NCBI RefSeq assembly: GCF_001586255.1
Contig: NZ_CP014544.1
Location: 2,635,501 to 2,699,500 of the forward strand
From: Zhongshania aliphaticivorans
Lineage (GTDB): Bacteria > Pseudomonadota > Gammaproteobacteria > Pseudomonadales > Spongiibacteraceae
Length of the DNA: 64,000 nt
Direction: 5' to 3'
Part shown: one piece after another, positions 32,350-43,548 of the stretch
Layout of the letters: each line of letters begins with the position of its first letter
Position numbering within the stretch: the stretch's first letter is position 1
Notes under the pieces: generated by a model
What the model was told of the DNA's origin: nothing
Database searches by the model: none
Seen by the model: the letters and a program-made list of their open reading frames with translations, nothing else
Translations under genes and position numbers: made by a program

Positions 32350-34205
32350 TACACAGACTCCTTTGCTGCGCGCTGTTTGCGCAAGGGCCGCACATTGTCA
32401 CTGCGTACAGCCGTCAATATTTCGCCGCGAATTTGCTTCGCGGTAATGGGGGTACCGTTGTAATTTAAAATCGGAATAAGCTGTCGCGGTGAAATCAGGC
32501 ATTCGTTCACCAGTAAGGTGCGCATTTGGGCGTCACGATTTTGCTCAACTAAGAACACCGTGGCATGCTCTTCAATAAAGGCATCGACGGTTTTGCTAAA
32601 AGGAAAGCCTCGCAGGCGCAGGGTGTCAATCGCGACACCTTCTGCCTTTAGGCTATCAATCGCTTCAAGGGTCGCATCACGGCTAGTGCCAAAATGAATA
32701 ACCCCAATGCTGCTGCCCTGCCCCGCTTTAATTAATTCTGGCGCGGGCACACGCTGCTTGGCGGTATCCCATTTTTTGAGTAGGCGCTGCATATTTTTCT
32801 CGTAGGCGTCACCGTCTTCGGTATACACCGCATATTCATCACGAGACGTTCCCCGGGTAAAAAACGCGCCTTTACTAGGGTGTGTTCCAGGATAAGTTCG
32901 ATAGGGAATGCCGTCGTCGTCGATATCAAGATAACGACCAAAGCGCTCACTCATCGCTTCTAATTGCGCTTCGGTAAACACCTTGCCGCGCTGGTACTCA
33001 CGCTTATCGTCCCAAATCAGTGGCGGCGACATGGTGTCGTTCATGCCCAAATCCAAATCGGTGAGCATGATGACCGGCGTCTGCAATGACTCGGCCAGAT
33101 CAAAAGCCTCTGCCGTCATTTCAAAGCATTCGCGGGGTGTGGCAGGAAATAATAATACATGCTTGGTATCGCCGTGAGAGGCGTAGGCGCAGGCCAAAAT
33201 ATCCGATTGCTGGGTGCGGGTTGGCATGCCTGTTGATGGCCCTGCGCGCTGAACATCGATTAGCACAGTGGGAATCTCGGCAAAATAGGCCAAGCCCAAG
33301 AACTCGCTCATTAGGGAAATACCGGGGCCGCTGGTAGCGGTAAAGGCCCGTGCGCCATTCCAGCTAGCGCCAATCACCATGCCAATCGCCGCCAGCTCAT
33401 CCTCTGCCTGCACAATAGCGTAATTTTTATTGCCGCTGCCGGGGTCAATCCGCAGGCGTTTACAGTATTTATCAAAGCCATCGACCACCGAGGTCGATGG
33501 CGTAATGGGGTACCACGCCGCCACCGTAGCGCCGCCGTATATTGCGCCAAGTCCGGCCGCCGTATTGCCATCAATGAGAATTTGGTCACCGACGGCATCA
33601 CGGCGTTCTAGGCGAATACCGAGTGGACAAGAATAATGCTCGCTGGCGTAGTGGTAACCTAGCTCCAAAGCCCGCACATTAGGGGTAATCAGCTTTTCTT
33701 TGCCGCGAAACTGATCTGACACTAGATCAGTAAGCACATCAAATTCAATATCTAACAGCGCAGCTAGAGCGCCGACATAAATCACATTGCGAAAGAGTTG
33801 TTGCTGGCGAGCATCGCTAAATTCCCGCTGACACAAGTCTTTGAGGGGTACACCAATAAAATGAATGTCGTTGCGCATCATCCGCAAATCGAGGGGCTTG
33901 CTGGAGTCATAAAAGAAATAGCCCCCGCTCTCCACTTCTTGAATATCTTTGGCCATGCTCTGGGCATTCATACCCACCATCATGTCGATACCGCCACGGC
34001 GGCCGAGGTAGCCCTTTTCGCTAACCCGCACCTCATACCATGTGGGTAGCCCCTGAATATTTGAGGGAAAGATATTCTTGGGGCTTACCGGCAAGCCCAT
34101 GCGGAATACCGCCTTGGCAAACATATTATTGGCACTGGCAGAGCCGGTGCCGTTTACATTAGCGAATTTAATGACAAAGTCGTTTACTGCTTCGATTCGT
34201 TTCAT
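32349..34205 (-). CDS. korA: 2-oxoacid:ferredoxin oxidoreductase, fused gamma-alpha subunit
   Basis: A 618-residue protein in which an N-terminal gamma domain (about 1-190, starting with F-A-N-V-N-G-T-G-S-A) is fused to the alpha pyrimidine-binding domain. Motifs include G-A-I-Y-G-G-A-T-V-A-A-W-Y-P-I-T-P-S-T and an R-A-G-P-S-T-G-M-P-T-R-T-Q-Q-S-D loop. A T-L-R-L-R-G-F-P-F domain ends it. It lies one base after the GltD-like gene and overlaps korB. Confidence 0.9.
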   Translation of the reverse strand: MKRIEAVNDFVIKFANVNGTGSASANNMFAKAVFRMGLPVSPKNIFPSNIQGLPTWYEVRVSEKGYLGRRGGIDMMVGMNAQSMAKDIQEVESGGYFFYDSSKPLDLRMMRNDIHFIGVPLKDLCQREFSDARQQQLFRNVIYVGALAALLDIEFDVLTDLVSDQFRGKEKLITPNVRALELGYHYASEHYSCPLGIRLERRDAVGDQILIDGNTAAGLGAIYGGATVAAWYPITPSTSVVDGFDKYCKRLRIDPGSGNKNYAIVQAEDELAAIGMVIGASWNGARAFTATSGPGISLMSEFLGLAYFAEIPTVLIDVQRAGPSTGMPTRTQQSDILACAYASHGDTKHVLLFPATPRECFEMTAEAFDLAESLQTPVIMLTDLDLGMNDTMSPPLIWDDKREYQRGKVFTEAQLEAMSERFGRYLDIDDDGIPYRTYPGTHPSKGAFFTRGTSRDEYAVYTEDGDAYEKNMQRLLKKWDTAKQRVPAPELIKAGQGSSIGVIHFGTSRDATLEAIDSLKAEGVAIDTLRLRGFPFSKTVDAFIEEHATVFLVEQNRDAQMRTLLVNECLISPRQLIPILNYNGTPITAKQIRGEILTAVRSDNVRPLRKQRAAKESV

Positions 34206-34206
34206 C

Positions 34207-35988
34207 TCAGACGCCCTGCCCTGCTTTGCTCACTGTGTAATAGAATTTCTGCATATCCCAGGCCGCCGTTGGGCAGCGTTCGGCACACAGCCCGCAGTGC
34301 AAACACATATCTTCGTCCTTAATCATGGCGCGGCCAGTGGCTAAATCGGCGGACACATAAATGTCTTGCTCAGTATTTTTAGCTGGCATTTTCAGTTTTT
34401 GACGCAGCTCGGCCTCGTCGACATCGTTGACCACAATACTCAGGCAGTCGGTGGGGCAAATGTCGACACAGGCATCACATTCAATACAGAGTTTTTCGGT
34501 GAACACCGTTTGCGCGTCACAGTTTAGGCAGCGCTGGGCCTCGTGAAAGGCCGTGGCGGCGTCAAAGCCCAACTCTACTTCAAGCTTGCGATTACTGAGG
34601 GATTTTTCTAGCTCGGCTTGCGGCACGTGGTAGCGAACATCCGTCGCCACCTCACTGTCGTAACTCCACTCGTGAATACCCATTTTCTGACTGACTAGGG
34701 TGACACCCGGTGGCGGCCGCTTGGCGACCGATTCGCCCTGACAAAACAGGTCTATTGAGATGGCGGCTTGGTGGCCGTGGGCCACGGCGGTAATGACATT
34801 CTGCGGGCCAAAGGCGGCATCGCCACCAAAAAAAACTTTGGGATTGCTAGACTGGAAGGTGGTTTCATCAACCACCGGCATATCCCATTTACCAAATTCA
34901 ATATCAATATTGCGCTCTATCCACGGGAAGGAGTTTTCCTGACCGATAGCAATGAGCACATCATCACAGGGCAAAACCACCGGCTTTTCACCGGTCGACA
35001 CCAAACTTCGCTTACCGTTGGCGTCGTAAACCGCTTTCACTTTATCGAAAGCCATGGCCACTAAGCGGCCCTCTTCGAGAATAAACTCCTTAGGAACATG
35101 GTTATCTAAAATCGGTATGCCTTCGTGCTGGGCGTCTTCTTTCTCCCAAGGCGAGGCCTTCATTTCAGCAAAGGGGCTACGCACCACCACCTTAACCTCG
35201 TCACCGCCCACGCGTCGGGCTGTGCGACAGCAATCCATCGCAGTATTACCACCGCCCAAAACGATTACGCGCTTGCCGATCGTATCAATATGTTCAAAGG
35301 CAACACTCGACAACCAATCAATACCAATGTGGATATTGGCCGCGGCTTCTTGCCGACCGGGGATATCGAGATCGCGGCCACGGGGGGCACCGCTGCCGAC
35401 AAACACCGCGTCATAGTCTTTATCTAGTAGCGCTTTTAAGCTGTCGACATAATGATTGAAATGGGTGAGCACCCCCATATCGAGGATGCGATCGACCTCT
35501 TCGTTGAGCACTTCTTCCGGGAGGCGAAACGCGGGAATTTGGCTGCGCATAAAGCCGCCGCCAGCGCGCTGATCGTCATATAAATCGATACTATAACCGA
35601 GCGGCATTAGGTCCCTAGCCACAGTGAGCGCGGCTGGCCCAGCGCCAATTAAGGCAATGCGTTTACCATTTTTTTTCTTGGGAATGATCGGCATTAACGC
35701 ACTGATGTCACCCTTATTGTCTGCTGCCACTCGCTTCAAACGGCAAATGGCAACGGGTTCATCTTCAACCCGCCCCCGTCGGCACGCAGGCTCGCAGGGC
35801 CGATCACAGGTGCGACCCAGGACACCAGGAAATACATTGGATTCCCAGTTAATCATATAAGCGTCGGTATAACGCTGCGCGGCAATTAAACGAATATATT
35901 CTGGCACCGGCGTGTGGGCTGGGCAGGCATACTGGCAATCGACAACCTTGTGAAAATACTCGGCGTCGCTAACATTAGTAACTTTCAA
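34207..35988 (-). CDS. GltD-like FAD/NAD(P) oxidoreductase with 4Fe-4S clusters
   Basis: A 593-residue protein with an N-terminal Cys cluster (C-Q-Y-A-C-P-A-H-T-P and C-D-R-P-C-E-P-A-C), a GltD-type FAD site (A-L-I-G-A-G-P-A-A-L), an NAD(P) site (V-L-G-G-G-N-T-A-M-D) and two C-terminal 4Fe-4S motifs (C-I-E-C-D-A-C-V-D-I-C-P and C-L-H-C-G-L-C-A-E-R-C-P). First gene of the korAB operon, it probably passes electrons between ferredoxin sites and NAD(P). A TTG start has AAGGGGG upstream. Confidence 0.85.
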   Translation of the reverse strand: MKVTNVSDAEYFHKVVDCQYACPAHTPVPEYIRLIAAQRYTDAYMINWESNVFPGVLGRTCDRPCEPACRRGRVEDEPVAICRLKRVAADNKGDISALMPIIPKKKNGKRIALIGAGPAALTVARDLMPLGYSIDLYDDQRAGGGFMRSQIPAFRLPEEVLNEEVDRILDMGVLTHFNHYVDSLKALLDKDYDAVFVGSGAPRGRDLDIPGRQEAAANIHIGIDWLSSVAFEHIDTIGKRVIVLGGGNTAMDCCRTARRVGGDEVKVVVRSPFAEMKASPWEKEDAQHEGIPILDNHVPKEFILEEGRLVAMAFDKVKAVYDANGKRSLVSTGEKPVVLPCDDVLIAIGQENSFPWIERNIDIEFGKWDMPVVDETTFQSSNPKVFFGGDAAFGPQNVITAVAHGHQAAISIDLFCQGESVAKRPPPGVTLVSQKMGIHEWSYDSEVATDVRYHVPQAELEKSLSNRKLEVELGFDAATAFHEAQRCLNCDAQTVFTEKLCIECDACVDICPTDCLSIVVNDVDEAELRQKLKMPAKNTEQDIYVSADLATGRAMIKDEDMCLHCGLCAERCPTAAWDMQKFYYTVSKAGQGV

Positions 35989-36287
35989 TTCGCCCCCTTA
36001 ATTTATATTTATTGGGTAGCGAGGTGCCGGTCTTAAGCGGGGCCGACACCCCGAGATCGAAACCGATTACAGCACAGCAAGATCAATAATTCACTAGAAA
36101 AATGGCGCCATAACACATCAAGTAATATTCCCGCACTACCGAAAACCTGACCTTACCCTGAACAGTTACCGCCACAGACCGCATTCCACCCATTTTTTGC
36201 GTTTTGTCGAGGGGAGAAACCTGCTTTTTCAGCTGTCTGTGCTAGGGTAAGCGATGCACATACCACTAAGCTCATAGGAGTTCACCC

Positions 36288-38930
36288 ATGCAGTCCACAA
36301 AACACCTGCTCTCGGATCTGATTTGCGGCGAGCAGAGCTACCAATATTACGATTTGCAAAAATTGGGCGACGAACGCTTGGCCCAACTACCCAAATCTCT
36401 GAAGATTTTACTTGAAAATCAACTCCGCCATTTCGACGGCAAAACCATTAATGCCGACATTATCGTTGCCTTCTCGCGCTGGCTCGATAACGCCAGCGGT
36501 GGCGATGACCTCAATTTTTCACCGGCCCGCGTATTAATGCAGGACTTTACAGGGGTACCTGCCATTGTTGATTTGGCGGCTATGCGAGACGCCGTTGCCA
36601 AGCGCGGCGGCGATGTCTCGGCCATCAATCCGCAAATTCCGGTGCACCTCGTGATCGACCACTCGGTAACGGTAGACCAATACGGCTCCCCACAGGCCTT
36701 TGGCGAAAACGTAGCGAAAGAAATGGAGCGTAACGAAGAACGCTATCGCTTCCTTAAGTGGGGCCAATCGGCATTTCGTAATTTCAACGTGGTACCGCCG
36801 GGCACAGGCATCTGCCACCAGGTGAACTTGGAATATTTAGCCCAAGTGGTCTGGGTTAGCGAAGACGGCACAATGGCCTATCCCGACACCGTCCTTGGCA
36901 CCGACAGCCACACCCCCATGGTCAATGGCTTAGGCGTACTTGGCTGGGGCGTGGGCGGTATTGAAGCCGAGGCTGCACTGCTGGGACAGCCTTATTCCAT
37001 GATGCTCCCCGACGTTGTCGGCTTTGAACTCAGCGGCAAACTCCGCGAAGGGGTTACCGCGACCGACCTAGTGCTCAGCGTGGTAGAGATTCTGCGCCGC
37101 GAGGGTGTTGTCGGTAAATTCGTTGAGTTCTTTGGCGACGGTCTCGCCGAGCTCAGCGTGGCTGATCGCGCCACTATCGCCAATATGGCGCCAGAATACG
37201 GCGCCACCTGCGGCTACTTCCCCGTGGACGAGGCCACCCTTGCCTACTTAAAGCTAACGGGCAGGCCCGAGCAGACCATCGCGCTTACCGAGCAGTATTG
37301 CAAAGCCCAAGGACTGTGGCGAAACCCAGGCGACTACCCAGTATTCAGCCACAGCGTAACGCTGAACTTAGACACCGTTGAACCAAGCCTAGCCGGGCCT
37401 AGCCGCCCCCAAGATCGAGTCGCCGTCAGCGATCTTGGCAATGCCATGCGCGACTATTTAGCCGACAGCGAGCGTGATTTAAATGAAACCGCCGACATTG
37501 AGGACATGAAACTCAAGCTCCACCACGGCGACGTAGTTATTGCCGCCATTACCAGCTGCACCAACACCTCAAACCCCGACGTCATGATTGCGGCAGGCTT
37601 AGTCGCCCGCAAAGCCCGCGAGCGCGGTTTACGAGTAAAACCCTGGGTCAAAACCTCCCTTGCCCCCGGCTCTAAAGTCGTCAGTAAATATTTAGCCGAC
37701 AGCGGCTTACAAGACGACCTCAATTCCCTAGGCTTTGATTTGGTTGGCTACGGCTGTACGACCTGCATTGGCAACTCTGGGCCGCTGCGCGAGCCCATCG
37801 CCAAAGCCATCGACAGCAAGAACATGGTGGTTTCCGCCCTATTGTCTGGCAACCGCAACTTTGACGGCCGTATTCACCCCCAGGTCAAAGCGAGCTGGCT
37901 AGCCTCGCCGCCACTCGTGGTTGCCTATGCCCTCGCGGGCACGACCCTGCGCAACTTGCAGGAAGAGGCCATCGCAACCGACAGTAAAGGCGTAGAGGTA
38001 TTTCTCAAAGACCTGTGGCCAAGCACCGCTGAAATTCACGAAATACGCAAAATTGTCAGCGGCGCGATGTATCGCGATGCCTATCAAGACGTCTATCTTG
38101 GCACTGCGGAGTGGCAAGCCATCGAGGTTGACAAGAGCGATACTTATCCTTGGCAAGTTGATTCAAGCTATATTCGCTGCCCCAGCTTTTTTGACAAGCC
38201 GCAGCTTGCTGGCGAGGAATTCCCCGTTTTGCGGAGCGCCCGCATTCTTGGTGTTTTCGGCGACTCCATTACCACAGACCACATTTCACCGGCAGGCAAA
38301 ATTGCCACTGACAGCCCCGCGGGCCACTATTTGCAAAGCATTGGTATTGCGCCCAGCGATTTTAACTCCTACGGCTCTCGGCGCGGCAACCACGAAGTGA
38401 TGAGCCGAGGCACCTTTGCCAACACGCGCCTCAACAACAAACTTGTCGACCGCGAAGGTGGCTATACACTCGCACCTGACGGACAAACTGTGCTGCCAAT
38501 ATTCAATGCTGCCGTGAAATACCTCGAGATCGAAAAGCCCCTCGTCATTATCGCTGGCAAGCAATACGGCACCGGCTCAAGTCGCGACTGGGCCGCCAAG
38601 GGCACCTTATTACTTGGCGTTAAAGCCGTGATTGCCGAGAGTTTTGAGCGTATTCATCGCTCTAATCTCGTTGGCATGGGCGTTATGCCGGTGGAATTCG
38701 ACAAGGAAATTCCCAGAGAAATGCTCGACCTCAAAGGCGACGAGCAAGTCGACATCATTCCCTGTGAAGAACAACTTAGCCCGAAACAAACAGTGCGTAT
38801 TGTGCTGTCTCGCAGCGACGGCAGCCGCCACGAGGTACTCGGCCGACTTCGCATTGATACCCAAGAAGAACTGGGCTATTTCCGCCACGGCGGTATTCTG
38901 CAATATGTGCTAAGCCAACTTAATAACTAA
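36288..38930 (+). CDS. acnA: Aconitate hydratase A
   Basis: An 880-residue monomeric aconitase close to AcnA length. Cluster cysteines are in I-T-S-C-T-N-T-S (about 424) and Y-G-C-T-T-C-I-G-N (about 489 and 492), with the G-T-D-S-H-T-P-M motif and the C-terminal swivel domain motif Y-G-x-G-S-S-R-D-W-A. It interconverts citrate and isocitrate in the TCA cycle. GGAG lies 8 bases upstream. It diverges from the korAB operon across a 299-bp intergenic stretch. Confidence 0.93.
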   Translation: MQSTKHLLSDLICGEQSYQYYDLQKLGDERLAQLPKSLKILLENQLRHFDGKTINADIIVAFSRWLDNASGGDDLNFSPARVLMQDFTGVPAIVDLAAMRDAVAKRGGDVSAINPQIPVHLVIDHSVTVDQYGSPQAFGENVAKEMERNEERYRFLKWGQSAFRNFNVVPPGTGICHQVNLEYLAQVVWVSEDGTMAYPDTVLGTDSHTPMVNGLGVLGWGVGGIEAEAALLGQPYSMMLPDVVGFELSGKLREGVTATDLVLSVVEILRREGVVGKFVEFFGDGLAELSVADRATIANMAPEYGATCGYFPVDEATLAYLKLTGRPEQTIALTEQYCKAQGLWRNPGDYPVFSHSVTLNLDTVEPSLAGPSRPQDRVAVSDLGNAMRDYLADSERDLNETADIEDMKLKLHHGDVVIAAITSCTNTSNPDVMIAAGLVARKARERGLRVKPWVKTSLAPGSKVVSKYLADSGLQDDLNSLGFDLVGYGCTTCIGNSGPLREPIAKAIDSKNMVVSALLSGNRNFDGRIHPQVKASWLASPPLVVAYALAGTTLRNLQEEAIATDSKGVEVFLKDLWPSTAEIHEIRKIVSGAMYRDAYQDVYLGTAEWQAIEVDKSDTYPWQVDSSYIRCPSFFDKPQLAGEEFPVLRSARILGVFGDSITTDHISPAGKIATDSPAGHYLQSIGIAPSDFNSYGSRRGNHEVMSRGTFANTRLNNKLVDREGGYTLAPDGQTVLPIFNAAVKYLEIEKPLVIIAGKQYGTGSSRDWAAKGTLLLGVKAVIAESFERIHRSNLVGMGVMPVEFDKEIPREMLDLKGDEQVDIIPCEEQLSPKQTVRIVLSRSDGSRHEVLGRLRIDTQEELGYFRHGGILQYVLSQLNN

Positions 38931-39014
38931 ATATTGCCGCCGCTTTTGCCGCTAATGATTGACCCGGCAACTGCGGATGGCATACTCAATGCTTACAATG
39001 CGGGGTAGCAGAAT

Positions 39015-39395
39015 ATGAAAATACATCTCGAAGTTGAAATAAGCCCAGAGGAAATGCGCCGCTTGGTCGGCCTTCCGGACGCCCAGCCATTATGGGATGC
39101 GGTGTACAAACGCATTGGCGAAGGCGACACCGAGATGGTTCAGCAAATGGCTAAAACCGCCTTTACCGAAGGCATGAAAACCCTAGACCTGTCGGCACGG
39201 GTGCTTAAATCATTGAGTGGTTTAGCCACTAATCGTAAATCAGCAGACAAAACCACCGCCGACAAACCTAGCAGTGAAACAAACAGTGATAAAAATACCG
39301 AAAAAACCGCTGCCGCAAACACTACCTCAAACAAAGCGGAAGGCGTAAAGTCCGGCCCAGTTCGACGCAGCGCCAGCAGTAAAAACAAAGCCTAA
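39015..39395 (+). CDS. Hypothetical protein, DUF6489-like
   Basis: 126 residues: a structured N-terminal part (1-75) beginning K-I-H-L-E-V-E-I-S-P-E-E-M-R-R-L-V-G-L-P and a low-complexity Lys/Ser/Thr/Asn-rich tail (about 76-126) ending in a basic patch. The N-terminal pattern resembles DUF6489 by recollection. The tail could bind nucleic acid or be disordered. It lies between acnA and the GNAT-nitrilase fusion on the same strand. Function unknown. Confidence 0.55.
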   Translation: MKIHLEVEISPEEMRRLVGLPDAQPLWDAVYKRIGEGDTEMVQQMAKTAFTEGMKTLDLSARVLKSLSGLATNRKSADKTTADKPSSETNSDKNTEKTAAANTTSNKAEGVKSGPVRRSASSKNKA

Positions 39396-39425
39396 TTCCC
39401 CTAGCCCAATTCAAGAGTTTATATA

Positions 39426-41012
<1,587 letters not shown>

Positions 41013-41025
41013 AGGCTGAATACTA

Positions 41026-41108
41026 GACGGGAGACGGGAGACGGGAGACGCTAAAAACCAAAGCACCGGTGTTTTTGCGTTTTTCGTCTCCCATCCAGCG
41101 TCTCCCAC
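41026..41108. repeat. Second copy of GGGAGACG palindromic repeat
   Basis: Three direct GGGAGAC repeats (41028-41050) face CGTCTCCC and GCGTCTCCC (41085-41107), with TAAAAACC/GTTTTTGC in between, forming an imperfect inverted repeat of about 83 bp. The arms are the same words as in the 25907-26051 element. It sits between the fusion gene and msrA. Confidence 0.6.
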
Positions 41109-41110
41109 TA

Positions 41111-41755
41111 CTAAAGCGGGCAACTAACCCCAGTACCACCCAAGCCGCAATAGCCGCCTGGGTTCTTGTCTAAATACTGCTGGTGATAGTCTTCGGCATA
41201 GTAAAACTCACCAGCCATGACTATTTCAGTGCTAATTTCTGGCAAGCCCGCATTGCTTAAGGCTTGTTGGTATTGCTCGGCAGAGGCATTTGCCAAGGCC
41301 AGCTGAGCCTCATTTGAGCAGTAAATTCCCGAGCGATATTGAGTGCCAATATCATTGCCTTGGCGCATGCCTTCGGTGGGGTTGTGACTCTCCCAAAACA
41401 CCGCCAGCAGCTTTTGCACACTAATGCGTTCAGGATCAAACACCACTAACACCACCTCATTGTGGCCCGTCATCCCCGAACACACTTCCTCGTAGGTCGG
41501 GTTGGGCGTGTGCCCACCGCAGTAGCCAACCGCGGTGGTAAACACCCCAGTTTGCTGCCAAAACTTGCGCTCTGCGCCCCAAAAGCACCCAAGGCCAAAC
41601 ACGATCTGCTGATAAGCCTCGGGAAATGGTCCTTGCAGCGAGGTCTTTAATACGGTGTGTTTCGCCGCTACCTGCATTTTTGCACTGCGACCAGGCAGCG
41701 CTTGCTCTGCAGTAGGGATAGCGGCGGGTTTGCGGTAGCGATCAAAAATACTCAT
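41111..41755 (-). CDS. msrA: Peptide-methionine (S)-S-oxide reductase
   Basis: A 214-residue MsrA: catalytic Cys in [10 protein letters not shown], then [12 protein letters not shown] and Y-H-Q-Q-Y-L at the end, with resolving cysteine region [10 protein letters not shown]. It reduces oxidised methionine. ATG 41755 has AAGGA upstream and gives the natural M-S-I-F-D-R-Y start; the frame runs to 41785. Confidence 0.93.
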   Translation of the reverse strand: MSIFDRYRKPAAIPTAEQALPGRSAKMQVAAKHTVLKTSLQGPFPEAYQQIVFGLGCFWGAERKFWQQTGVFTTAVGYCGGHTPNPTYEEVCSGMTGHNEVVLVVFDPERISVQKLLAVFWESHNPTEGMRQGNDIGTQYRSGIYCSNEAQLALANASAEQYQQALSNAGLPEISTEIVMAGEFYYAEDYHQQYLDKNPGGYCGLGGTGVSCPL

Positions 41756-41963
41756 GGCACAGCTTCCTTTAATATGTTTCCACAAACAGATCGCTACTAT
41801 GCCTTGATTTACCCCCCTCAGGCCAGCGTCACAAAGTGATAAAACCCCAAGCCCGTCAATGACTTTGGTATAAGGCCAGTCAGGGGATTTTTACAGGATT
41901 TTTTATTGCTATTTAAGGGAAAACACGTTTAAATCGCCCGCTCTTTCACCTATGCGGAGGATT

Positions 41964-42023
41964 TATGCTAAATGAAAAGCCTAGATCATATGCCTTCTTT
42001 GGAGGCCGGCGCTGCCACGTGTA
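41964..42023 (+). other. Short ORF overlapping the speD start
   Basis: GGAGG (41956-41960) is 3 bases from an ATG at 41964 that opens a 19-codon ORF ending TAA at 42021-42023, in another frame from speD. The speD ATG at 41972 is 11 bases from the same site. Ribosomes choosing the first ATG would miss speD, so the ORF could tune expression, or the nearer ATG may be irrelevant. Confidence 0.3.
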
Positions 42024-42427
42024 ATCCGATTACACAGTCCGACGAAAATCTCGACCACCTTATTATTCGTGACGGCGTAGCGTACGCTGGAACCCATTTA
42101 ATTATCGACTTGTGGGGCGCATCCCACCTCGATGAACTCCCCCGCATGGAAAAAGCTTTTATTGACTGCGTCAATGAATGTGGTGCAACACTGCTGCATA
42201 TTCATATGCATCATTTCACCCCAAATGGCGGAGTTTCTGGCGTTGCGGTATTAGCTGAGTCACACATAAGTGTGCACACTTGGCCAGAGCGCGATTACGC
42301 TGCTTTTGACGTATTCATGTGCGGCGATGCGAAACCAGAATTGGCTGTAGAGATCCTGCGAAAGGCCTTTTCACCCACTCGTATTGAGGTGGGCGAAAAC
42401 CTGCGCGGGAGAATGGACGATGTCTGA
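41972..42427 (+). CDS. speD: S-adenosylmethionine decarboxylase proenzyme
   Basis: A 151-residue class Ia-like proenzyme. The self-cleavage site [11 protein letters not shown] supplies the pyruvoyl serine, and an M-H-H-F motif is nearby. It makes decarboxylated SAM, the aminopropyl donor for spermidine. The stop overlaps the speE start by 8 bases. GGAGG lies 11 bases upstream. Confidence 0.92.
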   Translation: MKSLDHMPSLEAGAATCNPITQSDENLDHLIIRDGVAYAGTHLIIDLWGASHLDELPRMEKAFIDCVNECGATLLHIHMHHFTPNGGVSGVAVLAESHISVHTWPERDYAAFDVFMCGDAKPELAVEILRKAFSPTRIEVGENLRGRMDDV

Positions 42428-43268
42428 GTGGTTTAACGAAACCCTCCACGGCGACTACCACCAAGGTTTTAGCGTTCGCGAGGTCTTGTTTGAAAGCAAG
42501 ACCGACCATCAGCATTTAATCATATTTGAATCCGGCAGCTTTGGCCGGGTCATGGCGCTAGACGGTATTATTCAAACGACCGAGCGCGATGAATTCATTT
42601 ATCATGAAATGCTGGCGCACACCCCGCTATTTGCCCACGGCAATGCCAAAAGCGTGCTTATTATTGGCGGCGGCGACGGCGGTCTGCTTCGCGAAGTGCT
42701 TAAACACCCAGAAGTAGAGAATGCCGTGCAGGTCGAAATAGACCAAGCGGTCATCGATATGTGCGTTAAATACCTGCCCAATCACTCTGCCGGGGCCTAT
42801 GAAAATCCCCGCGCCGAAATTGTGATTGGCGACGGTATCGATTTCGTTAAGCAGTGCGATCGCCAGTTTGATGTAATTTTGTCAGACAGCACCGATCCTA
42901 TCGGTCCCGGCGAGGTTCTATTCACTTCGCCGTTTTACGAAGGGATCAAGCGCTGCCTGAAGCCTGGCGGAATTTTTGCCGCGCAGAACGGCGTTGCGTT
43001 TATGCAACCCGACGAAGTCAGTACCAGCCATAAGCGCTTGTCGCCCTTATTTAGCGACACGGCTTTTTATACAGCTGCAGTACCGACCTATGTCGGCGGC
43101 ATCATGACCTTTGCGTGGGCTAGCAATGAGCTTAGCGCTCGCACCCAGGAGCTAAGTACTCTGCAAACTCGGTTTAAGGCTAGCGGCATTAAAACCCGCT
43201 ACTACAATCCAGAATTGCACGTCGGCGCGTTTGCGCTGCCCCAGTATTTGCTCGACAGCATAGCCTGA
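42420..43268 (+). CDS. speE: Spermidine synthase
   Basis: A 282-residue aminopropyltransferase with [14 protein letters not shown] (SAM-type motif I, about 81), an acidic V-E-I-D motif and the catalytic D-S-T-D-P-I-G-P motif. It moves aminopropyl from decarboxylated SAM to putrescine. Start at 42420 (M-S-E-W-F-N-E-T) inside speD, with the frame open further upstream in the wrong context. Confidence 0.93.
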   Translation: MSEWFNETLHGDYHQGFSVREVLFESKTDHQHLIIFESGSFGRVMALDGIIQTTERDEFIYHEMLAHTPLFAHGNAKSVLIIGGGDGGLLREVLKHPEVENAVQVEIDQAVIDMCVKYLPNHSAGAYENPRAEIVIGDGIDFVKQCDRQFDVILSDSTDPIGPGEVLFTSPFYEGIKRCLKPGGIFAAQNGVAFMQPDEVSTSHKRLSPLFSDTAFYTAAVPTYVGGIMTFAWASNELSARTQELSTLQTRFKASGIKTRYYNPELHVGAFALPQYLLDSIA

Positions 43269-43270
43269 GG

Positions 43271-43300
43271 CTTTACCCGCCATGCCAATGGCGGGTAAAG
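43271..43300. terminator. 13-bp hairpin after speE
   Basis: CTTTACCCGCCAT (43271-43283) pairs perfectly with ATGGCGGGTAAAG (43288-43300) over a 4-base loop, 2 bases after the speE stop. No T-run follows, so it is either a weak terminator or a 3' stabilising structure. Confidence 0.55.
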
Positions 43301-43548
43301 ATCCAATTTAACGTTCTAAGCCCCTACCAAAAACTTTCCGTGCGCCCACCTGTCTTATCCGTCAAAATATGCTCGATTTGACTGACAGCCGTCATGGATT
43401 ATTGTTAGGGTAGGCAGTCAATAAAGTAATATCATTGCCACCGTTAAAAGCGATATTACCAAGCCGCGCGGCAGGCACATGCCGTTAACGCCGCGCGATA
43501 GGACCCAGAGCTATCTGGGAAAAGCCAACACCAACAATGGCCGTATAA

